Origin: Actinomycetota bacterium
GTDB taxonomy: Bacteria > Actinomycetota > Thermoleophilia > Gaiellales > Gaiellaceae
Assembly (NCBI GenBank): GCA_009702325.1
Contig: WLID01000007.1
Span: forward strand, 1-64,000
Length of the DNA: 64,000 nt
Reading direction: 5' to 3'
In this document: piece by piece, positions 34,054-41,851 of the stretch
How positions within the stretch are numbered: position 1 is the first letter of the stretch
Layout of the letters: every line of letters starts with the position of its first letter
Notes under the pieces: generated by a model
Told to the model about the DNA's origin: nothing
The model's input: only the letters and a program-made list of their open reading frames with translations
Databases searched by the model: none
Translations under genes and position numbers: made by a program

Positions 34054-34128
34054 CAGGCCGAGGCCGAGGAGGTCCGCGCCAAGCAGGGCCGGGGTGGCCA
34101 GAAGCTGCGAGATGCGGAACTCACCCAT
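34039..34128 (-). CDS. leuL: Leucine-rich leader peptide of leuA
   Basis: A 29-codon frame runs from ATG 34128 to TAG 34039, 76 nt upstream of leuA on the same strand. Ten of 29 residues are leucine, clustered as LL, LL, LL, L, LLL (the end reads LLGLGLLLPR). The start lies 7 nt after a good -10 box, so the mRNA is leaderless. The last leucine codons and the stop lie in a hairpin arm that competes with the leuA ribosome-binding region. This is the architecture of leucine attenuation leaders: slow decoding of leucine codons when leucyl-tRNA is scarce should change the downstream fold and raise leuA expression. The function is inferred from this layout. Confidence 0.75.
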   Translation of the reverse strand: MGEFRISQLLATPALLGADLLGLGLLLPR

Positions 34129-34135
34129 CCCCGAG

Positions 34136-34164
34136 AGCGTACCGAGAGGGGGAAGGGTTGGCAA
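34136..34164 (-). promoter_or_regulatory. Promoter of the leuL-leuA transcript
   Basis: TTGCCA (34159-34164) and TACGCT (34136-34141) are 17 bp apart on the minus strand. The leader-peptide ATG follows the -10 box by 7 nt. It is one of the two promoters in the window with both boxes recognisable. Confidence 0.65.
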
Positions 34165-34172
34165 CGCGGACA

Positions 34173-34468
34173 CGGATTCGCCTGCTCGGTCGCCAGGGTT
34201 CGGGCTCGTAGAGTGCGCGAGCCAAGACCGAGGACGCCGGATTCGCGTGCTCTACGCGCTCGCCAGGATTCGGGCTCGTCGAGTGCGCGAGCCAAGGACG
34301 CAGGGAGCCCCAATAGTGGGGCTATTGGGGCGACCGAGGACGCCGGATTCGCGTGCTCTACGCGCTCGCCAGGATTCGGGCTCGTAGAGTGCGCGAGCCA
34401 AGGACGCAGGGAGCCCCAATAGTGGGGCTATTGGGGCGACCGAGGACGCCGGATTCGCGTGCTCTACG
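34173..34468. repeat. 106-bp tandem repeat array with internal dyads
   Basis: Two complete 106-bp units (34226-34331 and 34332-34437) differ at a single base (34280 C against 34386 A). A partial 5' copy (34173-34225) lacks the last about 36 bp of the unit and has several differences. A partial 3' copy (34438-34468) stops inside the unit. Each full unit carries a perfect dyad, GCCCCAATAG and CTATTGGGGC around TGGGG (34307-34331 and 34413-34437). It also carries GGCTCG/CGAGCC and CTCTACG/CGTAGAG inverted repeats. The array fills most of the 594-nt gene gap between leuA and the secreted-protein gene. No coding sequence is supported here. Confidence 0.9.
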
Positions 34469-34479
34469 AGCCCGAAAGA

Positions 34480-34507
34480 AGAAGGCCCGGCGGGGGCCGG
34501 GCCTTCT
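34480..34507 (-). terminator. Strong hairpin terminator of the secreted-protein gene
   Basis: AGAAGGCCCGGC (34480-34491) and GCCGGGCCTTCT (34496-34507) form a perfect 12-bp stem with a 4-nt loop. Read on the minus strand it lies about 50 nt past the stop at 34557 and is followed by TCTTTC. The near-identical sequence on both strands means it could also stop transcription the other way. Confidence 0.7.
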
Positions 34508-34510
34508 AGG

Positions 34511-34550
34511 GGAGGGGTACGTCTACTGCGGGAGGGGTATGTCTACTGCG
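34511..34550. repeat. 20-bp tandem direct repeat, two copies
   Basis: GGAGGGGTACGTCTACTGCG is followed directly by the same 20 bp with one change (TAC to TAT). It lies between the stop at 34557 and the hairpin at 34480. The function is unknown. Confidence 0.85.
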
Positions 34551-34556
34551 GGGGTA

Positions 34557-35105
34557 CTACGGGCCGGACACTGCCGCGACGGTGAGCGTCGAGGTGTAGG
34601 TGCCGGAGAAGGAGTTGCCGGGGATCGTGACGCTGACGGTCGGCGTGACGGTGAAGCGTCCGAGGCCGGTGGCTGATGCTGCGTTGAAGATTTTGACTGC
34701 GGCCGGCGCGGTTGCTGCTGCCGGGACGGTGAGCGGGTAGCTGATCGCGTTGGTCGGCGAGGTGCAGGTGCCGCCGCCGTTGCAGGTTGCGGTGATGCCG
34801 GTGATCGACGATGCGGTGGTCGCGAGTGACTTCACACCCGTTGTGAACGTGGTGGAGGTGAGCGTGACGTTCCAGCCTGCGCCGGTGCCGCGCGCATCGA
34901 TCAGCGTGAGCGGAACCGTGTAGGTGACGTTCTGGTCTGAACCGTCGAGCGTGCTCGAAAGGGAGGAGGTTGCGCCGTGGCTCAGTGTGATCGCGCCTGC
35001 ACCGGTGACCGTGGTCGTCGCGGTGACGGTGCCTGCAAGGGCCGTCGCTGCGAGAGCGAGGACGGCGACTGCAACTGCAAGGGATGAGGTGATTGCGGGC
35101 TTCAC
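34557..35105 (-). CDS. Small secreted beta-rich protein, WxL-like
   Basis: This 182-residue protein starts with a clear signal peptide: K3, then SSLAVAVAVLALAATALAG, with cleavage likely after ALA near residue 24. The mature part is rich in Thr, Ser, Val and Ala and looks like repeated beta strands. It includes GAGWNVTLTSTTF in the middle and SGTYTSTLTVAAVSGP at the end. The GW-x-V-T-[LV] strand and the Y-T-x-T-L-T-V tail resemble WxL-type cell-wall-binding domains. That match is by eye only. The one cysteine pair is in TCNGGGTC. The GTG start has GAATCT 7 nt upstream. It is probably exported and attached to the envelope. Its neighbours suggest a surface role. Confidence 0.7.
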   Translation of the reverse strand: MKPAITSSLAVAVAVLALAATALAGTVTATTTVTGAGAITLSHGATSSLSSTLDGSDQNVTYTVPLTLIDARGTGAGWNVTLTSTTFTTGVKSLATTASSITGITATCNGGGTCTSPTNAISYPLTVPAAATAPAAVKIFNAASATGLGRFTVTPTVSVTIPGNSFSGTYTSTLTVAAVSGP

Positions 35106-35161
35106 AGTTCACAGATTCGGGCACGCGTGTGGGAACTTGACCAGGACCCACGTAAGAATTT

Positions 35162-35202
35162 GGTTTGCGTGGCTCCTGGATGCGCGAGAACCTACGCAAA
35201 CC
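35162..35202 (-). other. Hairpin in the lmbE/secreted-protein gap
   Basis: GGTTTGCGT and ACGCAAACC (9 bp, perfect) flank 23 nt that can extend the stem with two mismatches. On the minus strand AAATTCTT follows the hairpin. It lies between the stop of the deacetylase gene (35249) and the secreted-protein start (35105). It could terminate the upstream operon or be a binding site. No other feature is seen in this 143-nt gap. Confidence 0.55.
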
Positions 35203-35248
35203 TGTGCGAACTCACTCGTCCGAGGGAGAAGCCGGGGATGAAGCGGCG

Positions 35249-35884
35249 TTACGTGACGACGCGATAGACCTGGAACACCTCGGCGTAGTCGCGCGCGACG
35301 TTCGTTCCGTGCGTGCGTGCGAGGCTCCAGACGTACTCGGCGTTTGCGTACCGGCGGTGCATCTGCGAGGCGTACTTCTCGAGGGCGGCGACCTTCTTCT
35401 CGAGGTGGCGCTTCTCAAGGGCGATGTAGGCCTGGTAGGCGAAGTCGAAGTTGTTCCACGGGATCTCGTAGCCGAGGATCGTCGTGTGCTTGAAGGCCCG
35501 CAGACCTTCGGCCGCGATCGTTTGGTGATCCTGGTGCACGTCGTGATGCGACGGTTGAAACACGAGATCGGGCCTGAACTCCTGCGAGACCTTGATCAGG
35601 AGCTCGAGGATGTCCTGTCGAAACTCTGGGAAGCGGCGCACGTCGAAGTCGTGAACGGTGAGCTGCGACTCCGGGATCCCGAGCTCGCCGGTCGCCTCGC
35701 GCACTTCACGGGCAAGCGTGTCGGGTGGAAATCCGGGTGGGAGCGACCGTGTTGCGATCGAGAAGGCGATGTAGTGCACTTCCGCTCCCGCCTCGACCAG
35801 CCGAGCCATTGTTCCGCCGCAGCCGAACTCACCATCGTCGGTGTGCGGCGCAAGAACCAGCACGCGCTTTGCCCCCGAGATCAT
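35249..35884 (-). CDS. LmbE/PIG-L-family deacetylase
   Basis: This 211-residue zinc hydrolase has the family motif LAPHTDDGEFGCGG (H14 and D17 as zinc ligand and base). The second metal motif is SHHDVHQDH. Known members remove acetyl groups from N-acetylglucosaminyl compounds (GlcNAc-PI, mycothiol and bacillithiol precursors, teicoplanin). A thiol-precursor role is possible given the sulfur operon upstream. The immediate neighbours are an O-antigen-ligase-like protein and a secreted protein, so glycan deacetylation is at least as likely. ATG overlaps the upstream stop by 4 nt. Confidence 0.87.
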   Translation of the reverse strand: MISGAKRVLVLAPHTDDGEFGCGGTMARLVEAGAEVHYIAFSIATRSLPPGFPPDTLAREVREATGELGIPESQLTVHDFDVRRFPEFRQDILELLIKVSQEFRPDLVFQPSHHDVHQDHQTIAAEGLRAFKHTTILGYEIPWNNFDFAYQAYIALEKRHLEKKVAALEKYASQMHRRYANAEYVWSLARTHGTNVARDYAEVFQVYRVVT

Positions 35885-37362
35885 GCGCGTTCTTTCACGG
35901 CGACGGGAACAAGTGCGAGCAGGCTCCAGAAGATCGGGTCTTCAAAGAGGGAGTCGTAGAAGAGGCTGTGTGTGACCATCGCTAGCAAGGCTAGTCCGTA
36001 GACGAGCTGCGCGCGGCCGACACCGGTTGCGGGGTTCGCGTTCCGGTACGCGAGGCCGAACACCGTGACGAGCACCCAGGCAAACAACGCGAGCAGCGGG
36101 ATGCCACCTTCAGCCGCGATCGTGATTGGTGTGTCGTGTGACGCGGCGGCCTTTGGCTCCTTGCCTTTCAGGTGGGTGACCTCCGCGTACGCCCGCCGGA
36201 AGCCCCCGGTGCCGGCGCCGAACACCGGCCGGTCGAAAGCGACCTTGAGTCCGTTCGACACGAGCTTTGATCGCCCGCCGGTTGCGTGCGAGAGGCCGTG
36301 TGTACCTACGACCTTGTGCCGGACTGATGGGACGACCATCGATCCGAGCGCAACCACCAGTGCGATCACCGCAAGCGGAGCGACCGCTCGGCGCCCCCAC
36401 ACGACGATCAGCAGGCCGACGATCACAACGGCGAGCGCAACAAAGCTTGACTGTGAGAACGACGGCACGAGTCCGGCGAAGATGACACCGGTTGCCGAAG
36501 CTGCGACGAGGGACGTTCGGTTGCGCGAGAAAATGGTGAAGGCAATCGTCACCGTCAGGGCGACAACCAGGAACCGTCCGTAGATCGACGGGTCGTAGAA
36601 GACCGAGTTGACGCGGTAGAACCAGCTGCTCGGCGCGTAGGCGTTGTCGACGATCACCTTGGGGTTCCAAAACACGTTGCGCGTTGCGTACTCCCACAGC
36701 CCGATCGCACCGAAGAGCGCCGCCATCAATGCGATGAGCTTTGCGAGCCGAACGTTCCATCGCAGATGCCACGGTAGGCGGGCGAGCGTCACTGCCAACA
36801 CCCCAAACGGCAGCACGAAGAAGAGGAGGTAGATCGCACCTTGCCTTGGATCGACGGTCCACAGGAACGCGACACCCGTCCAGGCGATGAATGCGGCGAG
36901 CGGTGTTGAGAGTACGCCGAGCGGGGGCCCCTCGGGAGACGCAGGGAGCAGCACCGGCTCACCGTGAATCAGCTCAACGCTCTGCTCTTCGAACGCCTTC
37001 CAGGCGAGCACCAATGCGGCAGCGGCGACCACGAGATAGAGCGGCAACAGCAGGTTTGCAGTCGTGTGACCGACGCTGACGGGAATGCGGGCCGGCGCAC
37101 AGAGGAGAACCGACACAGCAAGCAACCAGGGGTGCCGCACATACGCCCATGCGAGGAGCGCAGCAGCAACTGCACCGAAGACAGCAGCCGCCGCATACGC
37201 ACGGTGATGGCCGGCTGGCGCGAGGTAGATCGCGAGCATGCCGGAGCCGAGCGCCCACGCCACAAGGCCGGCCACGCGTTCTGTTCGTCCAGCACGAAGG
37301 ATCATCAGCGCAACGCCGATCGCGCCGATCGCGCCGCCAACCTGGGCGAGTCCCGCGCTCAT
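35881..37362 (-). CDS. O-antigen ligase/polymerase-like membrane protein
   Basis: This 493-residue protein has about 12 hydrophobic segments. The Wzy_C/WaaL signature is in the large loop near residues 375-430: FDRPVFGAGTGGFRRAY, then AASHDTPITIAAEGGIPLLAL, with the conserved H and E-x-G. FSRNRTSLVAAS precedes it. It should join or polymerise glycans on the outer face of the membrane. It overlaps both neighbours by 4 nt (ATGA), forming a three-gene set with the Ig-like protein and the deacetylase. It is the second ligase-like protein of the window, so at least two glycan systems may be present. Confidence 0.8.
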   Translation of the reverse strand: MSAGLAQVGGAIGAIGVALMILRAGRTERVAGLVAWALGSGMLAIYLAPAGHHRAYAAAAVFGAVAAALLAWAYVRHPWLLAVSVLLCAPARIPVSVGHTTANLLLPLYLVVAAAALVLAWKAFEEQSVELIHGEPVLLPASPEGPPLGVLSTPLAAFIAWTGVAFLWTVDPRQGAIYLLFFVLPFGVLAVTLARLPWHLRWNVRLAKLIALMAALFGAIGLWEYATRNVFWNPKVIVDNAYAPSSWFYRVNSVFYDPSIYGRFLVVALTVTIAFTIFSRNRTSLVAASATGVIFAGLVPSFSQSSFVALAVVIVGLLIVVWGRRAVAPLAVIALVVALGSMVVPSVRHKVVGTHGLSHATGGRSKLVSNGLKVAFDRPVFGAGTGGFRRAYAEVTHLKGKEPKAAASHDTPITIAAEGGIPLLALFAWVLVTVFGLAYRNANPATGVGRAQLVYGLALLAMVTHSLFYDSLFEDPIFWSLLALVPVAVKERA

Positions 37363-38282
37363 CGGACAACCACCTCGGTACGTGCCGCGTGGGTGCCGAC
37401 CTTCACGTAGAGCGTGTAGGTGCCCGACGTGCTCGGTGCGGTGAATCGAAGCCGCCCGGTTGCGAAGCGGCCATGGACACCGGCAAAGAGCCAGCCCACA
37501 GACTTCGCGTCGGTCACGGCCTTCACCGTGAAGGTCTCGCCAGGGGCGACCTCAATGCGGGACGGCGAAACGGTTACGTACGCGACTCGCACCTCACCGG
37601 CAGGCACAGGCTTCGACCGATTCCCGGCCGTGTCCTCTGTCGCAACGAGGAGCCGGTACACACCGGCCTTTGCCGGACGGTCACGGAACCGGCCGTACCA
37701 AACAAGTCGCCCGCGCACCGGCTGGAAGCGTGTGTACTCCACGTCGCCGCGGCCAGCAACGCTCAGGATCGCGTGCCCAGCGCCACTCAGGCGGTACGTC
37801 ACATAGACCGCGGGATTCGTCAGATCGCCGTCGGGTGAGATCGTCGTTGGCGCGACCGCCACGACGGTCGGAACGGGCGCGATGGTGTCGAGCGCGATCG
37901 GGTTCGGAAGGCGAATCGTGTCGCGCGCGGCGGCCAGGTGAACGACAGGCTCGTAGGTGCCATCGGGCAGCGTGAGCCCGTCTGCACCGCGCCCACGGAA
38001 CACAACAGCGATCCGACCCGCCGGGTAGCGGCGATTGGAGGTGAGGGTCGCAATCCGTTCGCCGCCGCGCTCAATCCACACGCTCACCCGTTGCGCTTTG
38101 CGCAGGCGAAATTCGATGTGCGCGACGCGCGTCGGGCAACCGCACGTCGGCGAAAACGTCTTGTCAACGGCCGTGTCGTAGATCGGTGCCAGCTCGAGCT
38201 TCGCACCTTGCGTCAACGCAAACGCCCCCGCCGTTGCGGCGAGGAGCGCTACAAGCAGAACGGTCGAGGACAGCCGGGCCAC
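37359..38282 (-). CDS. Exported protein with Ig-like/FlgD-like beta domains
   Basis: This 307-residue protein begins with a hydrophobic segment (STVLLVALLAATAGAFALTQ) that is a signal peptide or anchor. CGCPTR lies just after it. Residues 55-115 (AHIEFRLRKAQRVSVWIERGG, then LPDGTYEPVV) match the pattern of FlgD/FlgT-type Ig-like modules. A second module is near 150-220 (GRLVWYGRFRDRPAKAGVYRLLVATED). A third, YVTVSPSRIEVAPGETFTVKAV, resembles bacterial Ig repeats. It is probably a surface scaffold. The GTG is 12 nt after the exporter stop upstream, so it may be co-transcribed with the sulfur operon. A TAGAAT, formed partly by that stop, lies 9 nt before it. Confidence 0.7.
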   Translation of the reverse strand: MARLSSTVLLVALLAATAGAFALTQGAKLELAPIYDTAVDKTFSPTCGCPTRVAHIEFRLRKAQRVSVWIERGGERIATLTSNRRYPAGRIAVVFRGRGADGLTLPDGTYEPVVHLAAARDTIRLPNPIALDTIAPVPTVVAVAPTTISPDGDLTNPAVYVTYRLSGAGHAILSVAGRGDVEYTRFQPVRGRLVWYGRFRDRPAKAGVYRLLVATEDTAGNRSKPVPAGEVRVAYVTVSPSRIEVAPGETFTVKAVTDAKSVGWLFAGVHGRFATGRLRFTAPSTSGTYTLYVKVGTHAARTEVVVR

Positions 38283-38294
38283 GGCCCGCGGATT

Positions 38295-39173
38295 CTACGC
38301 CTGGCTGGAGGAACTGACGACGGGTGGCCGCGGACGTCGCAGCCACTTGATCCCCCACACTGAAAGCGCGACGACTCCAACAATGAGCGCTCCGACGATG
38401 ATCCAACTCGCGTACGGGACAGCGACAAGCTTGATTCCCGAGAGAACAAGGATGACGCCGAACGCGACGCGAAGCTCCCGATCTGGCACACGCACCGACA
38501 GGTGCGAGCCAATCAACACACCGGGAATCGACCCCACAAGCAGCCATCGCATCGCGTGGGTGTCGACATCACCGTGTACGAGGTGTGACACGCCCGCGAC
38601 CCAGAGAAGCGCGGCCGCGTGAAACATGTCCGTCCCAACCATTCGACGCGACGTGATCGGATAGGCAAACAACATCGCGAGGCCGAAGAACGTCCCGGAC
38701 CCAACCGAAGTCATTCCGACAACGAAACCGCCGACGGCACCGATCGCGAACGCCACAATCTTGTCGCGTCGTGACAGCACCGCGAATGGGCGATCGGCGC
38801 GGGCTCGCACAAACGTCTTTGCAAGAAAGCCAAGACCGCCGACAACTAGCGCACCTCCGACAACCTTCTGCATCGTTGTCATGGATGAATCGCTGATCGC
38901 CCGTGCCGCCTCAACACCGAGCAACGACAGCGGGGCGGAGCCACACAGCATCCAGAGCCCGAGTCGAGCATGCACTGTGCCGAGCTGGCGGTGCCGGATC
39001 GCACCCAGGGTCTTGAAGATCGCGCCGTGCAGGATGTCGGTGCCGATTGCGACCTTCGCGTTGAAGTTGAAAAGCAGAATCAGGATCGGCGTCATCAGCG
39101 ACCCGCCGCCCATACCCGTCATCCCAACAAGCACCCCGACCAGTAGGCCGGCGAGAGAGAACTCCCAGGTCAC
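38295..39173 (-). CDS. TauE/SafE-family sulfite/organosulfonate exporter
   Basis: This 292-residue membrane protein has eight or so segments. The repeated family signature appears as GLLVGVLVGMTGMGGGSLMTPIL near the N-terminus and GGFVVGMTSVGSGTFFGLAM in the second half. Members export sulfite or sulfonates such as sulfoacetate. The GTG at 39173 overlaps the DUF4395 stop as GTGA, so it is a member of the sulfate-activation operon. This placement suggests it exports the end product, either excess sulfite or the sulfonate made by ComA. Confidence 0.85.
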   Translation of the reverse strand: MTWEFSLAGLLVGVLVGMTGMGGGSLMTPILILLFNFNAKVAIGTDILHGAIFKTLGAIRHRQLGTVHARLGLWMLCGSAPLSLLGVEAARAISDSSMTTMQKVVGGALVVGGLGFLAKTFVRARADRPFAVLSRRDKIVAFAIGAVGGFVVGMTSVGSGTFFGLAMLFAYPITSRRMVGTDMFHAAALLWVAGVSHLVHGDVDTHAMRWLLVGSIPGVLIGSHLSVRVPDRELRVAFGVILVLSGIKLVAVPYASWIIVGALIVGVVALSVWGIKWLRRPRPPVVSSSSQA

Positions 39174-39613
39174 GAGCGGGGTGCGCCCGGGATCGGACAC
39201 GAGACGAACGGGTGTCCACGGAGGCGGCAGCTCAGCTTGTACGCCTCGCATCCAGTGCAGAACCCAGTGATCGCCGCGAGCAGCGCGAGCGCCGCCACCA
39301 TGCCGCCAAAGACGATCCCTGCGGTCGTCCAGCCAACGGCGTAACAGAGCGACGCCACCGCGAGCACCGAGAAGCCGACCATGTTGGCGACGCGTGGCGG
39401 ACGCGAATCTTCAAGCGGGCCCTCACCAAATCGTGGCTGGATCAGCTGGAAGTACGTCACACACGGAATGCAGTAGCGACGCCCGAGCGTCAACCCCACG
39501 AGCAGCTGCAGGGCAAGGACGGCGAGGATCCCCCACCAACCTGTGATCAACGCGACAACCGAGAGCCCGCCGATCACTGTCTGGTTGAACCGAGGTGCGC
39601 GCGAGTCGATCAC
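39170..39613 (-). CDS. DUF4395 membrane protein with CxxC motifs
   Basis: This 147-residue protein has about four hydrophobic segments and fits DUF4395 in length and motifs. RFNQTVIGGL is at the N-terminus. Two cysteine pairs are present: RYCIPCVTYFQLIQPRFGEGPLED in the middle and TGFCTGCEAYKLSCRLRG at the end. I know no proven function. The cysteine pairs suggest thiol redox or sulfur transfer at the membrane. It is placed between cysN and the TauE-like exporter and may form part of the export machinery. It lies 41 nt after cysN. Confidence 0.8.
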   Translation of the reverse strand: MIDSRAPRFNQTVIGGLSVVALITGWWGILAVLALQLLVGLTLGRRYCIPCVTYFQLIQPRFGEGPLEDSRPPRVANMVGFSVLAVASLCYAVGWTTAGIVFGGMVAALALLAAITGFCTGCEAYKLSCRLRGHPFVSCPIPGAPRS

Positions 39614-39654
39614 GTTCAGATCGCGGTAGGGATGGGCGATTGGCGGACGCGAGC

Positions 39655-40947
39655 TTATGACGCCTCCAGGATCATTCCGGCGCCGACGGTCTCGTTCGTT
39701 GACTCGTCGATGAGGATGAATGCGCCCGTGGCGCGGTTCCGACTGAACGTGTCGACCGCAAGCGGTTCCGAAAGGCGGAGCTTCACCACTGCCAAGTCGT
39801 TCAGCTCCAGCTTGCTCGGCGACGGCTGATCGACGAGCGTCGTGATGTCGACGACGGACACGAGCTCGTCAACGATCGCGCGAACGTTCCGTGTCGTGTG
39901 CTTGATCCCCAACGTGGCCCGGCCTTCGAGTGGGCGCTCGCTCATCCAGCAGAGCTTGGCCGTCAGCTCGCGGGCGACGATCGGTGCACGGTCAGGGTCG
40001 GCGAGCATGTCGCCGCGACCGACATCCACATCGTCTTCGAGACGAATCGTGACCGACAATGGCGCCGCGACAGCCTCAAGCTCACCATCGAGCGTCTCGA
40101 CCGCTGCCACTCGGCTACGGCGACCCGACGGGAGCACGACAACTTCGTCGCCCGGCCGCCAAACGCCACCGGCGACCTGACCGGCATAGCCGCGGTAGTC
40201 GTGGAACTCGTCCGCCATCGGGCGGATCACCCACTGCACGGGGAACCGCCGATCTTCAAGGTTCTTGTCGGCCGAAATGTCGAGCGTCTCAAGATGCTCA
40301 AGCAGCGTTGGTCCTGTCCACCACGGCATGCCGTCACCTGCTTCGACGACGTTGTCGCCACGGAGCGCCGACATCGGTATCGCCCGCATGTCGTGCAGGC
40401 CGAGAGCATCGGCAAGCTCGCGCAGGTCGGCTTCGATCTCGGCGAATCGCTCCTGCGAGAAGTCGACGAGATCCATCTTGTTCACCGCCACAACGATGTG
40501 CGGGATCTCAAGCATCGCCGCGATGTAGCTATGGCGGCGGGTCTGCTCGACCACCCCGTTGCGGGCATCGACGAGGATCACCGCGACATGTGCCGTCGAG
40601 GCGCCCGTCACCATGTTGCGGGTGTACTGCACGTGACCCGGTGCGTCGGCGAGCTGGAACCGGCGACGCGGCGTCACAAACGAGCGGTAGGCCACATCGA
40701 TCGTGATGCCCTGCTCGCGCTCAGCGCGTAGACCATCAGTAAGCAGCGCCAGGTTGACGTACCCGTCGCCTCGGCGCTGGGAGGTCTCTTCGATCGCCTC
40801 CATCTGGTCGGCGAGGATCTGCTTGGTGTCGTAGAGCAGCCGCCCGATCAGGGTCGACTTGCCGTCATCGACAGAGCCAGCGGTAACGAGCCGCAGGAGC
40901 TCTGCCTGCATCATCTCCTCGGAGATCGGATCAGAAATAGCCGACAC
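39655..40947 (-). CDS. cysN: Sulfate adenylyltransferase subunit 1 (GTPase)
   Basis: This 430-residue GTPase drives ATP sulfurylase (ATP plus sulfate to APS) together with CysD. The G domain shows TAGSVDDGKSTLIG (P-loop, residues 23-35), GITIDVAYRSF (switch I), DAPGHVQYTRNM (101-112) and NKMD (156-159). Two beta-barrel domains follow, as in EF-Tu. There is no fused APS kinase; cysC is separate. The GTG at 40947 is chosen because the G domain follows closely. It overlaps cysD by 17 nt. A later pair of ATG codons (M12 and M13) is an alternative start. Confidence 0.95.
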   Translation of the reverse strand: MSAISDPISEEMMQAELLRLVTAGSVDDGKSTLIGRLLYDTKQILADQMEAIEETSQRRGDGYVNLALLTDGLRAEREQGITIDVAYRSFVTPRRRFQLADAPGHVQYTRNMVTGASTAHVAVILVDARNGVVEQTRRHSYIAAMLEIPHIVVAVNKMDLVDFSQERFAEIEADLRELADALGLHDMRAIPMSALRGDNVVEAGDGMPWWTGPTLLEHLETLDISADKNLEDRRFPVQWVIRPMADEFHDYRGYAGQVAGGVWRPGDEVVVLPSGRRSRVAAVETLDGELEAVAAPLSVTIRLEDDVDVGRGDMLADPDRAPIVARELTAKLCWMSERPLEGRATLGIKHTTRNVRAIVDELVSVVDITTLVDQPSPSKLELNDLAVVKLRLSEPLAVDTFSRNRATGAFILIDESTNETVGAGMILEAS

Positions 40948-41851
40948 GCTTGCGGTCCTCCATTGCTGCTTCGGAAACACGGTCATCGGCGCGCGTCTCG
41001 CCACGCTCGGTAATGCGGGTCGCTGCGATTTCGGCAACCACCTGGTCGATCGTCGATGCGGTCGACTCCACCCCACCCGTACAGGTCATGTCGCCCACGG
41101 TGCGGAACCGCACGTCGATCTCAAACGGATCTTCGCCAGGCAGCCGCTCCACGTAGGGCGAAACGGCGTAGAGCATGTTGTCGCGCCGAAAGACTTCGCG
41201 CTTGTGCGAGAAGTAGATCGAGGGAAGCTCAAGGTTCTCGCGTGCGACGTACTGCCACACGTCAAGCTCCGTCCAGTTCGAGATCGGGAACACACGAATC
41301 TGCTCGCCCTTGCGGATGCGGGCGTTGTAGAGGTTCCACAGCTCGGGCCGCTGTGCCCGCGGATTCCACTGGCCGAAGTCATCACGGAAGCTGAAGATCC
41401 GCTCCTTGGCGCGCGCCTTCTCTTCGTCGCGCCGCGCACCGCCCATGGCGGCGTCGAACTGATGTTCCTGGATTGCGTCAAGCAGGGTCACCGTCTGCAG
41501 CTGGTTGCGCGATGCGCGAGGCCCGGTCTGCTCTACCGCCCGGCCTTTGTCGATTGACTCCTGGACGCTCGCAACGATCAGCCGCTCGCCGAGCTCGGCG
41601 ACACGACGGTCTCGATACTCGACGACCTCAGCGAAGTTGTGGCCCGTGTCGACGTGCATGACCGGGAACGGGAACTTGCCTGGACGAAACGCCTTCTCGG
41701 CGAGACGGAGCAGCACGATCGAGTCCTTGCCGCCCGAGAAGAGCAGCACCGGGCGCTCACGTTCGGCCGCGATCTCCCGAATGATGTGGATCGCCTCAGC
41801 TTCAAGCTCGTCGAGGTGGGAGAGCACATGGGGTTGGGTCAGCGCGGTCAC
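40931..41851 (-). CDS. cysD: Sulfate adenylyltransferase subunit 2
   Basis: This 306-residue protein is the catalytic ATP pyrophosphatase subunit of ATP sulfurylase. The PP-loop is VLLFSGGKDSIVLLRLAEKAF. FPVMHVDTGHNFAEV, the GGARRDEEKARAKERIFSFRD region and FPISNWTELDVWQYV are all diagnostic. The C-terminus ends RKRVGYF. It forms the heterodimer with CysN to make adenosine 5'-phosphosulfate. It is translationally coupled to cysC upstream by a 4-nt overlap (41848-41851). Confidence 0.96.
   Translation of the reverse strand: MTALTQPHVLSHLDELEAEAIHIIREIAAERERPVLLFSGGKDSIVLLRLAEKAFRPGKFPFPVMHVDTGHNFAEVVEYRDRRVAELGERLIVASVQESIDKGRAVEQTGPRASRNQLQTVTLLDAIQEHQFDAAMGGARRDEEKARAKERIFSFRDDFGQWNPRAQRPELWNLYNARIRKGEQIRVFPISNWTELDVWQYVARENLELPSIYFSHKREVFRRDNMLYAVSPYVERLPGEDPFEIDVRFRTVGDMTCTGGVESTASTIDQVVAEIAATRITERGETRADDRVSEAAMEDRKRVGYF

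Noticed and set aside
33963..34060. T-box riboswitch in front of leuA
   Set aside because: No T-box antiterminator motif or specifier-loop layout is visible. The leucine-rich leader peptide explains the region better.
33976..34422. 148-codon plus-strand frame through the repeat region
   Set aside because: It is made of translated tandem repeat (GFGLVECASQ repeated) and crosses the leuA leader and promoter. There is no ribosome site and no domain.
34226..34437. CRISPR-like array
   Set aside because: The repeats are 106 bp and directly adjacent, with no unique spacers and no cas genes nearby.
35106..35248. Cyclic-di-GMP or other known riboswitch upstream of the secreted protein
   Set aside because: A 9-bp hairpin is present, but the conserved internal sequences of known classes are not.
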